A DNA stretch of 51,952 nucleotides from Planctomycetota bacterium. GTDB lineage: Bacteria; Planctomycetota; SZUA-567; JAFGGJ01. The position numbers were made by a program, and so were the translations under genes. Below are positions 1 to 7,759 of this stretch, one piece after another. The stretch covers positions 1 to 51,952 of the forward strand of contig JAFGGJ010000096.1 in the NCBI GenBank assembly GCA_016930595.1, written 5' to 3'. The stretch's first letter is position 1; every line of letters starts with the position of its first letter. The notes beneath the pieces are model-generated. The model was not told where the DNA came from. It made no database searches and saw nothing but the letters and a program-made list of their open reading frames with translations.

Positions 1-19
1 GTGGGGGGTGGGTGGGGGG

Positions 20-706
20 TTAGAGTTTGGAGAGGGCTTCTTCGACGGAGCCGAAGGCGCGAATGACTTCGTCGAGGCCGGCTTCTTCAACAAGTTTCAG
101 GAAAGGAGGCGGGGCGACGACCCAGACGAACCTGCCCGAAAGGCCGAGCCTGCCGACCACCAGCGACACGAAACTCATAAGCGCCGCCGGGTTTTCACCC
201 GACACCGGGCCGAGGTCGAGGATGACGCCGCGGATGTCCATGGCATTGCCCTGGTCAAGCTGGTCGATGGCGACCGCGCCCACTGGGGCGTCGTCGTGGA
301 CTTCCGCAACCATGGCGCCCTTGGAAGTGCGCGCCGGAAGGAAGGAGAACTTCGGGACGTCGTTTTCCAGCGACTGCATGGCCTGTTCGACCTTGCGGCG
401 GTCGATAATCTGCGTGGCTTCGGCGTCGCTGACCGCGGGAGGCATGGCGACGGTGGTGGAAAACTTGTCGGGGCGGGACATGCCGAGGTCGCGGGCCCTG
501 GAGCGGATTTCGGCCGGTGCGAGGCCGTCCCATTCACCCTGGAGAGCGATCATTTCGTCATAAGTGCCAGCGAGGAGGGATTCGAGGACGCCGTCTTCCC
601 AGAGCATGAGCTTCCAGCCGCCGGTATAGGGCTCGCACTGGCTGAGGACGAGCCCGCCCGCGGCGGTGAATTCAGGCGGCTTGGTGACGATCAGAACACA
701 GGCCAT
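20..706 (-). CDS. STAS-like domain protein
   Basis: Predicted cytoplasmic protein of 228 residues with no signal peptide or membrane segment. The C-terminal third (about residues 155-228) reads like a STAS / anti-sigma-factor-antagonist fold: a strand with GVILDLGPVSGENPAALMSF, a helix, a second strand RFVWVVAPP, and a final helix that includes DEVIRAFGSVEEAL. This is the usual order for SpoIIAA-type proteins. The first 150 residues are not recognised. The ATG is preceded by GGGAGC at good distance. It is the last gene of a minus-strand set with the HEAT protein and the aminotransferase. A STAS role would be in protein-protein regulation, but the phosphorylatable Ser seen in true antagonists is not obvious, so the assignment is by fold pattern only. 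Confidence 0.55.
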   Translation of the reverse strand: MACVLIVTKPPEFTAAGGLVLSQCEPYTGGWKLMLWEDGVLESLLAGTYDEMIALQGEWDGLAPAEIRSRARDLGMSRPDKFSTTVAMPPAVSDAEATQIIDRRKVEQAMQSLENDVPKFSFLPARTSKGAMVAEVHDDAPVGAVAIDQLDQGNAMDIRGVILDLGPVSGENPAALMSFVSLVVGRLGLSGRFVWVVAPPPFLKLVEEAGLDEVIRAFGSVEEALSKL

Positions 707-779
707 GAAAGCTCCCGGAAAACAGCATTATACGGTGCGAGGGCCGGAGTACAACCCGCCGTGCGCAGGGAGCTGGGAG

Positions 780-1301
780 TCAGCGGTTTTCATTCATCAT
801 GTTCCACTGCTGTTCCCATTCGGAGCGGCCCATGTAGCGGTGGATGCCGGTAATGGACTGGAGTGCGGAGCGAGCCGCGCCCTTGACGTCGATGTCGTCG
901 TCTTCGACGAGCGGGATGATGACGTCAACGGCTTTCTTCATTTTGCGGAGCTTTGCGGCATTGCAGGCGGCTTCGCGCACGCGCGGGTCCGGGTCGCCGA
1001 GAGCGCTGATGATGACGCCTTCTTCGGCGGGCTCGGACCCTGCGGCGAGGTACCAGACGGCGGCTTCACGAACTTTGGGGTCCATGGATTCCACGGCCAT
1101 TTTACGGAAGGGCGGGGAGAGGGTTTTATCGTAGGGGCGTTTTTTGAGTTCGGAAAGCGCGACGGGGTTGCCCTGAGCATAGGCCTGGGGGAGTTCTTCC
1201 GTGCCGGTGTCCCCCGCGGCGGCGAAGAAATGGAAATAGGCCCATATGCCAGCTGCAACGAGGAGCAGCAGGAAAACGACTTTCTTCCAGGTCACGACCA
1301 T
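780..1301 (-). CDS. membrane-anchored HEAT-repeat protein
   Basis: Small protein of 173 residues. An N-terminal hydrophobic segment (about residues 7-25, KVVFLLLLVAAGIWAYFHFF) is an uncleaved anchor or signal. Residues about 65-150 form helical HEAT-type repeats with the typical pattern DPKVREAAVWYLA, DPDPRVREAACNAAKL and DIDVKGAARSAL. HEAT repeats are protein-binding scaffolds; the partner is not evident. The ATG follows GGGGGAAGCC. The gene lies 41 bases after the aminotransferase gene and 73 before the STAS-like gene on the same strand, so the three probably share a transcript. No enzyme motif is present. Confidence 0.7.
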   Translation of the reverse strand: MVVTWKKVVFLLLLVAAGIWAYFHFFAAAGDTGTEELPQAYAQGNPVALSELKKRPYDKTLSPPFRKMAVESMDPKVREAAVWYLAAGSEPAEEGVIISALGDPDPRVREAACNAAKLRKMKKAVDVIIPLVEDDDIDVKGAARSALQSITGIHRYMGRSEWEQQWNMMNENR

Positions 1302-1342
1302 GGCTTCCCCCTAACGCCCGGAGTGGAAGGCAAGCGGCAGTA

Positions 1343-2482
1343 CTACCCGGACCGCAACACGGCTTCCGCCGCAGCGACGCCGGAACCCGGGGTGACGTCA
1401 ACGCCCATATCCGCGAGGGCCATTTCGAGGGCGGCGAGGCCGATGACGATATCCATGGGGCCGACGTAGCCCATGTGCGCCATGCGGAGGAGCTTGCCCT
1501 TGAGCTGTTCCTGGCCGCCCGCGATGGCTGCGCCGTACTTGTCCTTGGCGATCTTGCGGATTTTTTCGGCGTCGATGCCTGCGGGGGCTTCGACGGCGGT
1601 GAGTGCGGCGGCGGGCCTTTCAGGATAGACTTTGAGGCCAAGAGCCTTGAGCCCCGCGACGGCGGCTTCGGCATATTTCCTGTGGCGAGCGAAGACGTTT
1701 TCCATGCCTTCTTCGACGAGTGCGTCGGCGGCGACGAGGAGGGCTTCCATGAGGGTGAGAGGCGGGGTGTAGGGGGTATCGGTCTTGGCGGCGGAAGCGA
1801 CGGCCTTCCTGAGGTTGAAGTAATAGGCGGGGGGGTTATCGACGGAGTCGAGGAGTGCCCTGGCCTTGGCGCTGACGGTGAGGACGGCGAGGCCCGGGGG
1901 CAGCATGAGGGCTTTCTGGGAGCCGACGACGAGGATGTCGACGTTCCAGTCGTCGACGCGCATTTCGCAGGCGCCTGCGCCGGAGACGCCGTCCACGACG
2001 AGGACAGCGCCGGTAGCGGCGACGACGGCGCCGATATCGCGTATGGGGTTTTCGACGCCGGTGGAGGTTTCGACAAGGGTGGTGTAGACGGCGACGATGT
2101 CGGGGTCGGAGGCGAGGGCATCCGCAACCGCCTTGGGATCCGCGGCCTTGCCCCACTCGACGTCCATGCGGACCTGAGCGATACCGAAGGCGTCGCAGAT
2201 TTCGGACCAGCGTTCACCGAACTTGCCGCCGGCGATGCAGAGGGCTTTTTTGCCCCTGGGGACGATATTGACGACGGAGGCTTCCATGGCACCGGTGCCG
2301 CTGGAGGCGAAGATGATGATATCCCCGGAGGACATGAAGACCTTCTGAAGTTTTTCGGTGAGAGACTTGTACATCTCCTTGAAGCGAGGCGTACGGTGGT
2401 GATAGACGGGCTCGGCGAGCTTGAGAAGCACGTCGGCGGGGACCTGGCTGGGGCCAGGGGTCAAGAGGTATTCCTTGCGCAT
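1343..2482 (-). CDS. class V aminotransferase (alanine-glyoxylate / serine-pyruvate type)
   Basis: PLP-dependent fold-type I aminotransferase of 379 residues, the usual length of the alanine-glyoxylate / serine-glyoxylate aminotransferase family. The start MRKEYLLTPGPSQVP is the family hallmark, SSGTGAMEAS is the cofactor phosphate-binding turn, VVDGVSGAG carries the Asp pairing with the pyridine nitrogen, and Lys190 in VVGSQKALMLPPG is the Schiff-base lysine. Expected reaction: transamination between alanine or serine and glyoxylate or pyruvate. The substrate cannot be fixed from sequence; phosphonate-linked or hydrogenase-associated relatives look similar. An in-frame TTG lies six bases upstream, but AGGAG is 9 bases before this ATG and only 3 before the TTG. 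It is first in a minus-strand set and divergent from the M24 peptidase. Confidence 0.85.
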   Translation of the reverse strand: MRKEYLLTPGPSQVPADVLLKLAEPVYHHRTPRFKEMYKSLTEKLQKVFMSSGDIIIFASSGTGAMEASVVNIVPRGKKALCIAGGKFGERWSEICDAFGIAQVRMDVEWGKAADPKAVADALASDPDIVAVYTTLVETSTGVENPIRDIGAVVAATGAVLVVDGVSGAGACEMRVDDWNVDILVVGSQKALMLPPGLAVLTVSAKARALLDSVDNPPAYYFNLRKAVASAAKTDTPYTPPLTLMEALLVAADALVEEGMENVFARHRKYAEAAVAGLKALGLKVYPERPAAALTAVEAPAGIDAEKIRKIAKDKYGAAIAGGQEQLKGKLLRMAHMGYVGPMDIVIGLAALEMALADMGVDVTPGSGVAAAEAVLRSG

Positions 2483-2545
2483 CTCCAACTACTCCTTTCT
2501 GCGGTCGCTCAAGGCTTCGGGGAGGAGAAACCTCCGGGAAACACT

Positions 2546-2574
2546 CAGGCAAGATGTCCACGCCCAATTATAAT
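2546..2574 (+). promoter_or_regulatory. predicted promoter for the M24 peptidase-accBC run
   Basis: A perfect TATAAT at 2569-2574 lies 17 bases after a weak -35 (CAGGCA, 2546-2551). It falls downstream of an upstream in-frame ATG at 2554 but upstream of the ATG at 2611, so it supports the later start. The surrounding ATTATAAT reads TATAAT on both strands, so the same element could also serve the divergent aminotransferase gene. Confidence 0.45.
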
Positions 2575-2610
2575 GTAGCGCCCGCGCCCGCAAGGAAAGG
2601 TAAGCCGCAA

Positions 2611-3720
2611 ATGTACCGGGACCGCATCCGGCGAATACGGAGGGGGATGAGGGCAGTTGGAGCGAGCCACCTGCTGACGGCGGCGCCGGAGCACATCCGG
2701 TACCTGACGGGTTTCCGCGGGGAGGATTCGGCGGCGGTGGTATCGGGCGGAGCGATAGCGGTGATAACGGACGCCCGGTATTCGGAAGAGGCCGGGGAGC
2801 GGGTGGAAAAACTGCGGAAGGAGGGGGTGCGTGCGCGGCTGGTGATGCGGGGAAGGAAGGGACTGGCGGCGACGGCGGCGGAGGCGGTGAAGGGACGGTC
2901 GCCGGTGCTGGGCGTGGAAGAACGCCGGATAACCGCAGCGACGTGGAAGGCGTTGGGGAAGCTGCTGCGCGGGAAGGGAAAGGTGAAGGCGGCGGACGGG
3001 ATCATCCGCGAAGAGCGGGCGGTAAAGGACGGGTGGGAGCTGCGGACGATGAGGAAGGCGGTGCGGATAGCGGAAAAGGCCATAGAGGACGTGAGGGGGG
3101 GCATCAGGCCGGGGCTGACGGAGCGGCGGATAGCGATGATGCTGCATGCGGCGATGGTGCACTACGGAGCGGACGGGCCGTCATTCCCGACGATAGTGGC
3201 GGCTGGGGCGGGGTCGAGCAGGCCGCATTACGAGACGTCGGACCGGCGCGTGAAGAAGGGGGAACCGGTACTGATCGACTGGGGGGCGCGGACGGAGGGG
3301 TACGGCAGCGACTTGACCAGGGTGTTTTTTGCAGGTAGAATGAAACCTCCGGCGGGGCGGGCGTACGCCGTGCTGCTGGAGGCCCGCGAGGCCGCGATAA
3401 AAGCGGTGCGGCCCGGAGTCGCTGCGGGAGAAGTGGACGCTGCGGCAAGGCGGGCAATCGAGAGTGCGGGGTACGGGGGGCGGTTTACGCATGCACTGGG
3501 GCACGGGCTGGGACTGGAAGTGCACGAGGCCCCGCTGATCGGAGCCGGAAGCAGGGAGAAGCTGCAGGAGGGCGTGGTCTTCACGATCGAGCCCGGGATC
3601 TACGTACCGGGACGATGGGGACTGCGCCTGGAAGACGACTTTGCGATAACGGCAGGAGGCAGGACGGCAAGGCTCGGATCGCTGCCGTTGGAGCCTGAAT
3701 GGGCCGTGACGGGAGAGTGA
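2611..3720 (+). CDS. M24 family metallopeptidase (Xaa-Pro aminopeptidase-like)
   Basis: Cytoplasmic aminopeptidase P / prolidase-type enzyme of 369 residues that removes N-terminal residues before proline or splits X-Pro dipeptides. The N-terminal creatinase-like domain starts in the usual way (HLLTAAPEHIRYLTGF). The C-terminal pita-bread domain carries all five dinuclear metal ligands: Asp223 and Asp234 (LIDWGARTEGYGSDLTR), His298 (HALGHGLG), Glu327 (TIEPGIY) and Glu341 (RLEDDF). I start at the ATG at 2611 (AGGAAAGG 10 bases before) because it matches where the family begins and lies below a TATAAT. An in-frame ATG at 2554 would add 19 residues of low-complexity Ala/Pro. It is followed 6 bases later by accB; this efp/pepP/accBC-like order is common in bacteria. 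Confidence 0.88.
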   Translation: MYRDRIRRIRRGMRAVGASHLLTAAPEHIRYLTGFRGEDSAAVVSGGAIAVITDARYSEEAGERVEKLRKEGVRARLVMRGRKGLAATAAEAVKGRSPVLGVEERRITAATWKALGKLLRGKGKVKAADGIIREERAVKDGWELRTMRKAVRIAEKAIEDVRGGIRPGLTERRIAMMLHAAMVHYGADGPSFPTIVAAGAGSSRPHYETSDRRVKKGEPVLIDWGARTEGYGSDLTRVFFAGRMKPPAGRAYAVLLEAREAAIKAVRPGVAAGEVDAAARRAIESAGYGGRFTHALGHGLGLEVHEAPLIGAGSREKLQEGVVFTIEPGIYVPGRWGLRLEDDFAITAGGRTARLGSLPLEPEWAVTGE

Positions 3721-3726
3721 CATAAA

Positions 3727-4194
3727 ATGGACCTGGACAGGATTCAGGAACTTCTCGAAATAATGGAAAAGTACGGCCTGCAGTCGCTGCAGGTGAAGGA
3801 AGACGGCGTCGAGTACCGGTTCGACAAGAAAAGCGAGGCGCCCGCGCCGCCGATGGCGCCGGTGATGATGCCGCATGTCGTACCGGGACCGCCGGCAGCG
3901 GCGGGTTCTGCGGCAGCGCCGGCGGCGGGAGGCGGAGCGGAGGAGGACGCCGGGAGCGCGGCGATCAAGGCGCCGATGGTGGGGACGTTCTACCGGGCAC
4001 CGTCGCCGGATGCGGAGCCGTACGTGCGGGTGGGGGACCACGTGACGCCGGAAACGGTAGTGTGCATAGTGGAAGCGATGAAGGTGATGAACGAGATCAC
4101 GGCGGACTGCACCGGGACGGTGAAGAAGATACTGGTGGAGAATTCGCAGCCGGTGGAGTACGGGCAGGTCATGTTCCTCATTGAGCAGAACTGA
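3727..4194 (+). CDS. accB: biotin carboxyl carrier protein of acetyl-CoA carboxylase
   Basis: Carrier subunit (155 residues) that holds biotin during malonyl-CoA synthesis. The N-terminal helix region (LDRIQELLEIMEKYGLQSLQVK) is typical of AccB. It is followed by an Ala/Pro-rich linker (about residues 37-78) and the biotinyl/lipoyl domain (about 79-155). The biotin attachment site is Lys119 in VEAMKVMNE, and the domain opens with IKAPMVGTFYRAPSPDAEPYV, which includes the AccB thumb region. It begins 6 bases after the peptidase stop and ends 11 bases before accC, so it is clearly co-transcribed. The carboxyltransferase genes accA and accD are not in this window. Confidence 0.96.
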   Translation: MDLDRIQELLEIMEKYGLQSLQVKEDGVEYRFDKKSEAPAPPMAPVMMPHVVPGPPAAAGSAAAPAAGGGAEEDAGSAAIKAPMVGTFYRAPSPDAEPYVRVGDHVTPETVVCIVEAMKVMNEITADCTGTVKKILVENSQPVEYGQVMFLIEQN

Positions 4195-4205
4195 GGGGGG
4201 AAGGG

Positions 4206-5552
4206 ATGTTCTCCCGAGTTCTGGTCGCGTGCCGTGGCGAAATAGCGCTGAGGGTAATCCGCACCTGCAAGAAGATGGGAGTGGAAACGGTAGCGGTCTA
4301 TTCGGAGGTGGACAGGAACGCGAGCTACCTGAAGCTCGCGGACAAGGCGTACTGCATAGGGCCGCGCGAGTCGGCGAGGTCGTACCTGAACATACCGTCG
4401 ATAATAGCGGCGGCGGAAATAGCGGACGTGGAAGCGGTGCATCCCGGATACGGGTTCCTGGCGGAAAACGCCCGGTTTGCGGAGGACATATCCGCTGTGG
4501 GAGTGGTGTTCATAGGACCACCGGTGGGGGCAATGGAGGTACTGGGGGACAAGTCGAAGGCGCGCGAGATCGCCCGCAAGGCGAAGGTGCCGGTGGTACC
4601 CGGGTCGGACGGGCCGGTGGCGAACGTGGACGCGGGACTGGAATGGGCGCGCAAGGTGGGCTACCCCGTGCTGTTGAAGGCGTCGGCGGGCGGAGGCGGG
4701 AGAGGGATGCGGATAGTGCACAACGACGCTTCGCTCGCGGTGGCGTTTGCCAGTGCGAAGGCGGAGGCGGAGGCGGCGTTCGGAGACGGGGCGCTGTACC
4801 TGGAGAAATACATAACGACCCCGCGGCACGTGGAGATACAGATACTGGCGGACAAGCACGGGAACTGCATATACCTGGGGGAGCGCGAGTGCTCGATCCA
4901 GCGGCGGCACCAGAAGGTGATAGAGGAGTCGCCGTCGCCGGCAATCAAGTCGAGCCGGCAGCGGAAGCAGATGGGGGAAGCGGCGGTAAGACTGATGAAA
5001 GCGGCGGGGTACGAAAGCGCCGGGACGGTGGAGTTCGTGCTTGACCCCGAGGGGCGTTTTTACTTCATAGAAGCGAACGCCCGGATACAGGTGGAACATC
5101 CCGTGACGGAAATGATAACCGGGGTGGACCTTGTGGAAGAGCAGCTGCGGGTGGCGTACGGGGAGGAGCTGAGGCTGAGGCAGAAGGACGTGAAACTGAA
5201 CGGGTGGGCGATGGAATGCCGGATAAACGCGGAGGACCCGGAGAAAGGATTCATGCCGGCGCCGGGGACGATAAAATTTTATTTTCCGCCGATGGAAAAG
5301 GACGTGCGGGTGGATTCGCACGTGTACTCGGGATACGAAGTACCGCCCGACTACGACTCGCTGGTGGCGAAACTCATAGTCCGCGCCGAAGACCGGCAGC
5401 AATGCATAAGGAAGATGAGGCTGGCGCTGTCGGAGCTGATAGTGGAAGGGATTCCGACGACGGTGGATTTCTGCCAGGAAGTGCTGGGGCACGTGGCGTT
5501 CGTGCGAGGGGATTATAATACTTCGTTTGTGGAAGACATGCTGGGTTACTGA
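4206..5552 (+). CDS. accC: biotin carboxylase subunit of acetyl-CoA carboxylase
   Basis: ATP-grasp enzyme (448 residues, exactly the family length) that carboxylates biotin on AccB using bicarbonate and ATP. It opens with MFSRVLVACRGEIALRVIR. The glycine-rich ATP loop is KASAGGGGRGMR, LGERECSIQRRHQKVIEE is the substrate-binding segment, and EANARIQVEHPVTE holds the catalytic metal and bicarbonate residues. The C-terminal biotin-carboxylase domain is complete. GGGGGAAGG precedes the ATG. It sits directly after accB and before an AmaP-like gene, the same order as accB-accC-asp23 in Firmicutes. Confidence 0.97.
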   Translation: MFSRVLVACRGEIALRVIRTCKKMGVETVAVYSEVDRNASYLKLADKAYCIGPRESARSYLNIPSIIAAAEIADVEAVHPGYGFLAENARFAEDISAVGVVFIGPPVGAMEVLGDKSKAREIARKAKVPVVPGSDGPVANVDAGLEWARKVGYPVLLKASAGGGGRGMRIVHNDASLAVAFASAKAEAEAAFGDGALYLEKYITTPRHVEIQILADKHGNCIYLGERECSIQRRHQKVIEESPSPAIKSSRQRKQMGEAAVRLMKAAGYESAGTVEFVLDPEGRFYFIEANARIQVEHPVTEMITGVDLVEEQLRVAYGEELRLRQKDVKLNGWAMECRINAEDPEKGFMPAPGTIKFYFPPMEKDVRVDSHVYSGYEVPPDYDSLVAKLIVRAEDRQQCIRKMRLALSELIVEGIPTTVDFCQEVLGHVAFVRGDYNTSFVEDMLGY

Positions 5553-5627
5553 TATGATAAAGGGAACGAAAGGCCGGCCCCGCCGGGAGGCGTTTTCCGG
5601 CGGTCCGCACAAAGCGGGGGACGAGAC

Positions 5628-6386
5628 ATGACCGTAAAAAGCAGTATCCTCGTAGTCCTGGGATGGTTCAGCATAGTGGGCGTAGGCCTGCTGGCCGTGC
5701 TGGCGATAGTGGACCACGAGTACATAAACGGGATGGGGCTGTTCCTGATCCAGTACACGCAGGACCCCGTATGGGGATGGGTGATAATGTTTGCAGGGGC
5801 GCTGCTGATAGGGCTGGGGGTGATCCTGCCGTTCACGGGGCGGTCGCGATCGAGGAGCGAGAAACCGATAGAGTTCACGAGCGAAGTGGGATCGATGATA
5901 ATAGAGGCGTCGGCGCTGGAGGACTGCCTGAGGCGGACGGCGCTGGAGGACGAGGACATAACGGACGCCGCCGCGACGATAAAGGTGCCGGACATCGGGC
6001 AGGACCAGCCGATAGTGTGCTCAGTGCGGATAGGGATCCGGGAGCGTCCGGACATACCGGGGAAGGGGAGCGAGATAGCGAAGAAGATCCGGGACAGGTT
6101 CCTGGAGATACTGCCGATGGACACGCCGCCGGTGGTGAACCTGGACCGGATATCGATCCAGCGGCCGAAGCCCGTGGTGACGCGCACGTTCACCGGGGTG
6201 GCGGCCGGAGCGACGCAGCCGCCGCCGGACGACCTTCCGGAGCTCGGTTCCCACGGCGACGCCCCGGAGCGCGAAGAGACCGAGCCCGAAGAAGAAGCGG
6301 CCCGGTTCAAGGGCATAACGCAATACCCGGTGGAAGAAGAAGAGAAGGCGGAGGGGGACGGCAGGGGCAGCGCCCACACGATCTGA
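5628..6386 (+). CDS. AmaP / Asp23-type alkaline shock membrane protein
   Basis: Protein of 252 residues. Two hydrophobic segments at about residues 6-27 (SILVVLGWFSIVGVGLLAVL) and 48-66 (GWVIMFAGALLIGLGVILPF) form a hairpin like that of AmaP, the membrane anchor of Asp23. A cytoplasmic domain at about 85-185 then resembles Asp23/Gls24: GSMIIEASALEDCLRRTA, then VRIGIRERPDIPGKGSEIAKKIRDRF in two pieces. The last 65 residues are acidic and look disordered. The gene lies 75 bases after accC, which is where asp23/amaP genes sit in Firmicutes. Role in envelope stress is known only for Gram-positive relatives; here it is inferred from fold and position. Confidence 0.7.
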   Translation: MTVKSSILVVLGWFSIVGVGLLAVLAIVDHEYINGMGLFLIQYTQDPVWGWVIMFAGALLIGLGVILPFTGRSRSRSEKPIEFTSEVGSMIIEASALEDCLRRTALEDEDITDAAATIKVPDIGQDQPIVCSVRIGIRERPDIPGKGSEIAKKIRDRFLEILPMDTPPVVNLDRISIQRPKPVVTRTFTGVAAGATQPPPDDLPELGSHGDAPEREETEPEEEAARFKGITQYPVEEEEKAEGDGRGSAHTI

Positions 6387-6429
6387 AGCGCCGGGCAGGA
6401 GGGGCAGCGTCATGCCGGGAATGACCGGA

Positions 6430-6485
6430 TCCCGCGGAGGGGGGGTTGAATCCCGCGGAGGGGGGGCTGGATCCCGCGGAAGGGA
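6430..6485 (+). repeat. three-copy 21-bp tandem repeat
   Basis: TCCCGCGGA followed by a G-run recurs at 6430, 6451 and 6472, an exact 21-base period. The first two copies end in seven Gs; the third is shortened to AAGGGA just before the GTG start of the URO-D gene. It lies in the 108-base gap between the AmaP-like and URO-D genes. The GGAAGGGA of the last copy may double as the ribosome binding site. Confidence 0.7.
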
Positions 6486-6494
6486 CATGGTCCC

Positions 6495-7703
6495 GTGACG
6501 CCGCGCGAGCGAATTCTGGCGGCGATCGATCACCGCGAGCCCGACCGGCTGCCCGTGGACCTCGGGGGCATGGATTCGACGGGCATTCACGCCGCGGCGT
6601 ACAACCGGCTGAAGGACTACCTGGGCATAAGAACGGGAGAGACCCGGATAATAGACCCGTATCAGCAGGTGGTGCTGGTCGAGGCGGAAGTGCTGGAGGC
6701 CGTGGGCGGCTGCGTGCTGCCGGTCACCCCGATGCCCGGACGCTGGCGGGAGACGGTTCTTTACGACGGGACGACCGCGCTGGTACCGGAAAGGTGGACC
6801 GAGCGGGAGGCGGGCGACGGTTCGCGTGAAGCCCTTGGGACGGACGGAACGGTGATAGCCCGGATGCCGTCGGGAGGGATGTACTACGAGCCTGTGAATC
6901 CGCCGTACGCGCGGGCCGGGACGTGCGGGGATATCGAGAAGAACCCGGAGCCCATAGAGAACTTCGACCTGCCCGGCTTCGCCGACGAGACCGTGGAGGA
7001 ACTGGGGCGCAGGGCGGAGAAACTCAGGCGCACCACGGACAAGGCGCTGATGGGGAATTTCTGCGCGCACGTCTTTGCGGCGGGGCAACTGCTGCGGGGC
7101 TTCGAGACGTTCATGATGGACCTCGTGCTGCGGCCGGAGATAGCCGAGTGCATAATGTCCCGGCTCGTGGACGCGTACATCGACAGGCTCGGGACGTACG
7201 CCGCCGCGGTGGGACCGCACGTGGACGTAATAAACGTGAACGACGATCTCGGGACGCAGGAAGCGCCGATGGTTTCGCCCGGGATGTACAGGTCCCTGAT
7301 CAAGCCGCACCACGAGCGGCTGTACAGGGCGATCCACGAAATGACGGAAGCGGCGCTTTTCCTGCACACCGACGGGAACGTGTATCCGCTGATACCGGAC
7401 CTGATAGACGCCGGCGTGGACATCCTGAACCCGGTGCAGTACACGGCCCGGCAGATGGACGCCGGCGCGCTGAAGCGCGAGTTCGGCGACAGGCTCACGT
7501 TCTGGGGAGGGGGCTGCGACACCCAGAAAGTGCTGGCGGGCGGAACGCCGGAGGAGGTCCGGGAGGAAGTGAGAAAACAGGCGGAGACCCTGAAGCCGGG
7601 CGGTGGATTCGTGTTCAACCAGGTGCACAACATCCAGCCGGACGTGCCGCCGGAAAACATAATGGCGATGTTCGAGGCGGCGCGGGAGCACGGTTCGTAC
7701 TGA
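6495..7703 (+). CDS. uroporphyrinogen decarboxylase-family protein (likely corrinoid methyltransferase type)
   Basis: Cytoplasmic TIM-barrel protein of 402 residues. The opening TPRERILAAIDHREPDRLPVDLGG is the URO-D superfamily signature, and the later MDLVLRPEIAECIMSRLVD, HTDGNVYPLIPDLIDAGVDI and NPVQYTARQMD segments match non-heme members such as methylcobamide:CoM methyltransferases. The central FLHTDGN and the GGCDTQKVLAGGTPEEVREE stretch are typical of the uncharacterised URO-D-like enzymes abundant in anaerobic PVC bacteria. The true heme-pathway enzyme differs in length and motifs. GTG start; the nearest ATG upstream is out of frame and the repeat-derived GGAAGGGA precedes it. The methyl donor is unknown. 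Confidence 0.8.
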   Translation: MTPRERILAAIDHREPDRLPVDLGGMDSTGIHAAAYNRLKDYLGIRTGETRIIDPYQQVVLVEAEVLEAVGGCVLPVTPMPGRWRETVLYDGTTALVPERWTEREAGDGSREALGTDGTVIARMPSGGMYYEPVNPPYARAGTCGDIEKNPEPIENFDLPGFADETVEELGRRAEKLRRTTDKALMGNFCAHVFAAGQLLRGFETFMMDLVLRPEIAECIMSRLVDAYIDRLGTYAAAVGPHVDVINVNDDLGTQEAPMVSPGMYRSLIKPHHERLYRAIHEMTEAALFLHTDGNVYPLIPDLIDAGVDILNPVQYTARQMDAGALKREFGDRLTFWGGGCDTQKVLAGGTPEEVREEVRKQAETLKPGGGFVFNQVHNIQPDVPPENIMAMFEAAREHGSY

Positions 7704-7759
7704 ATTCAACCGGCGGCGGGGCGACGCTGCGAGCAGGGGACATGGAGGGAAGGTGCGGG

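Noticed and set aside
1..22. Possible G-quadruplex in the G-runs at the left edge
   Set aside because: Only three G-runs and truncated by the window edge; no functional context.
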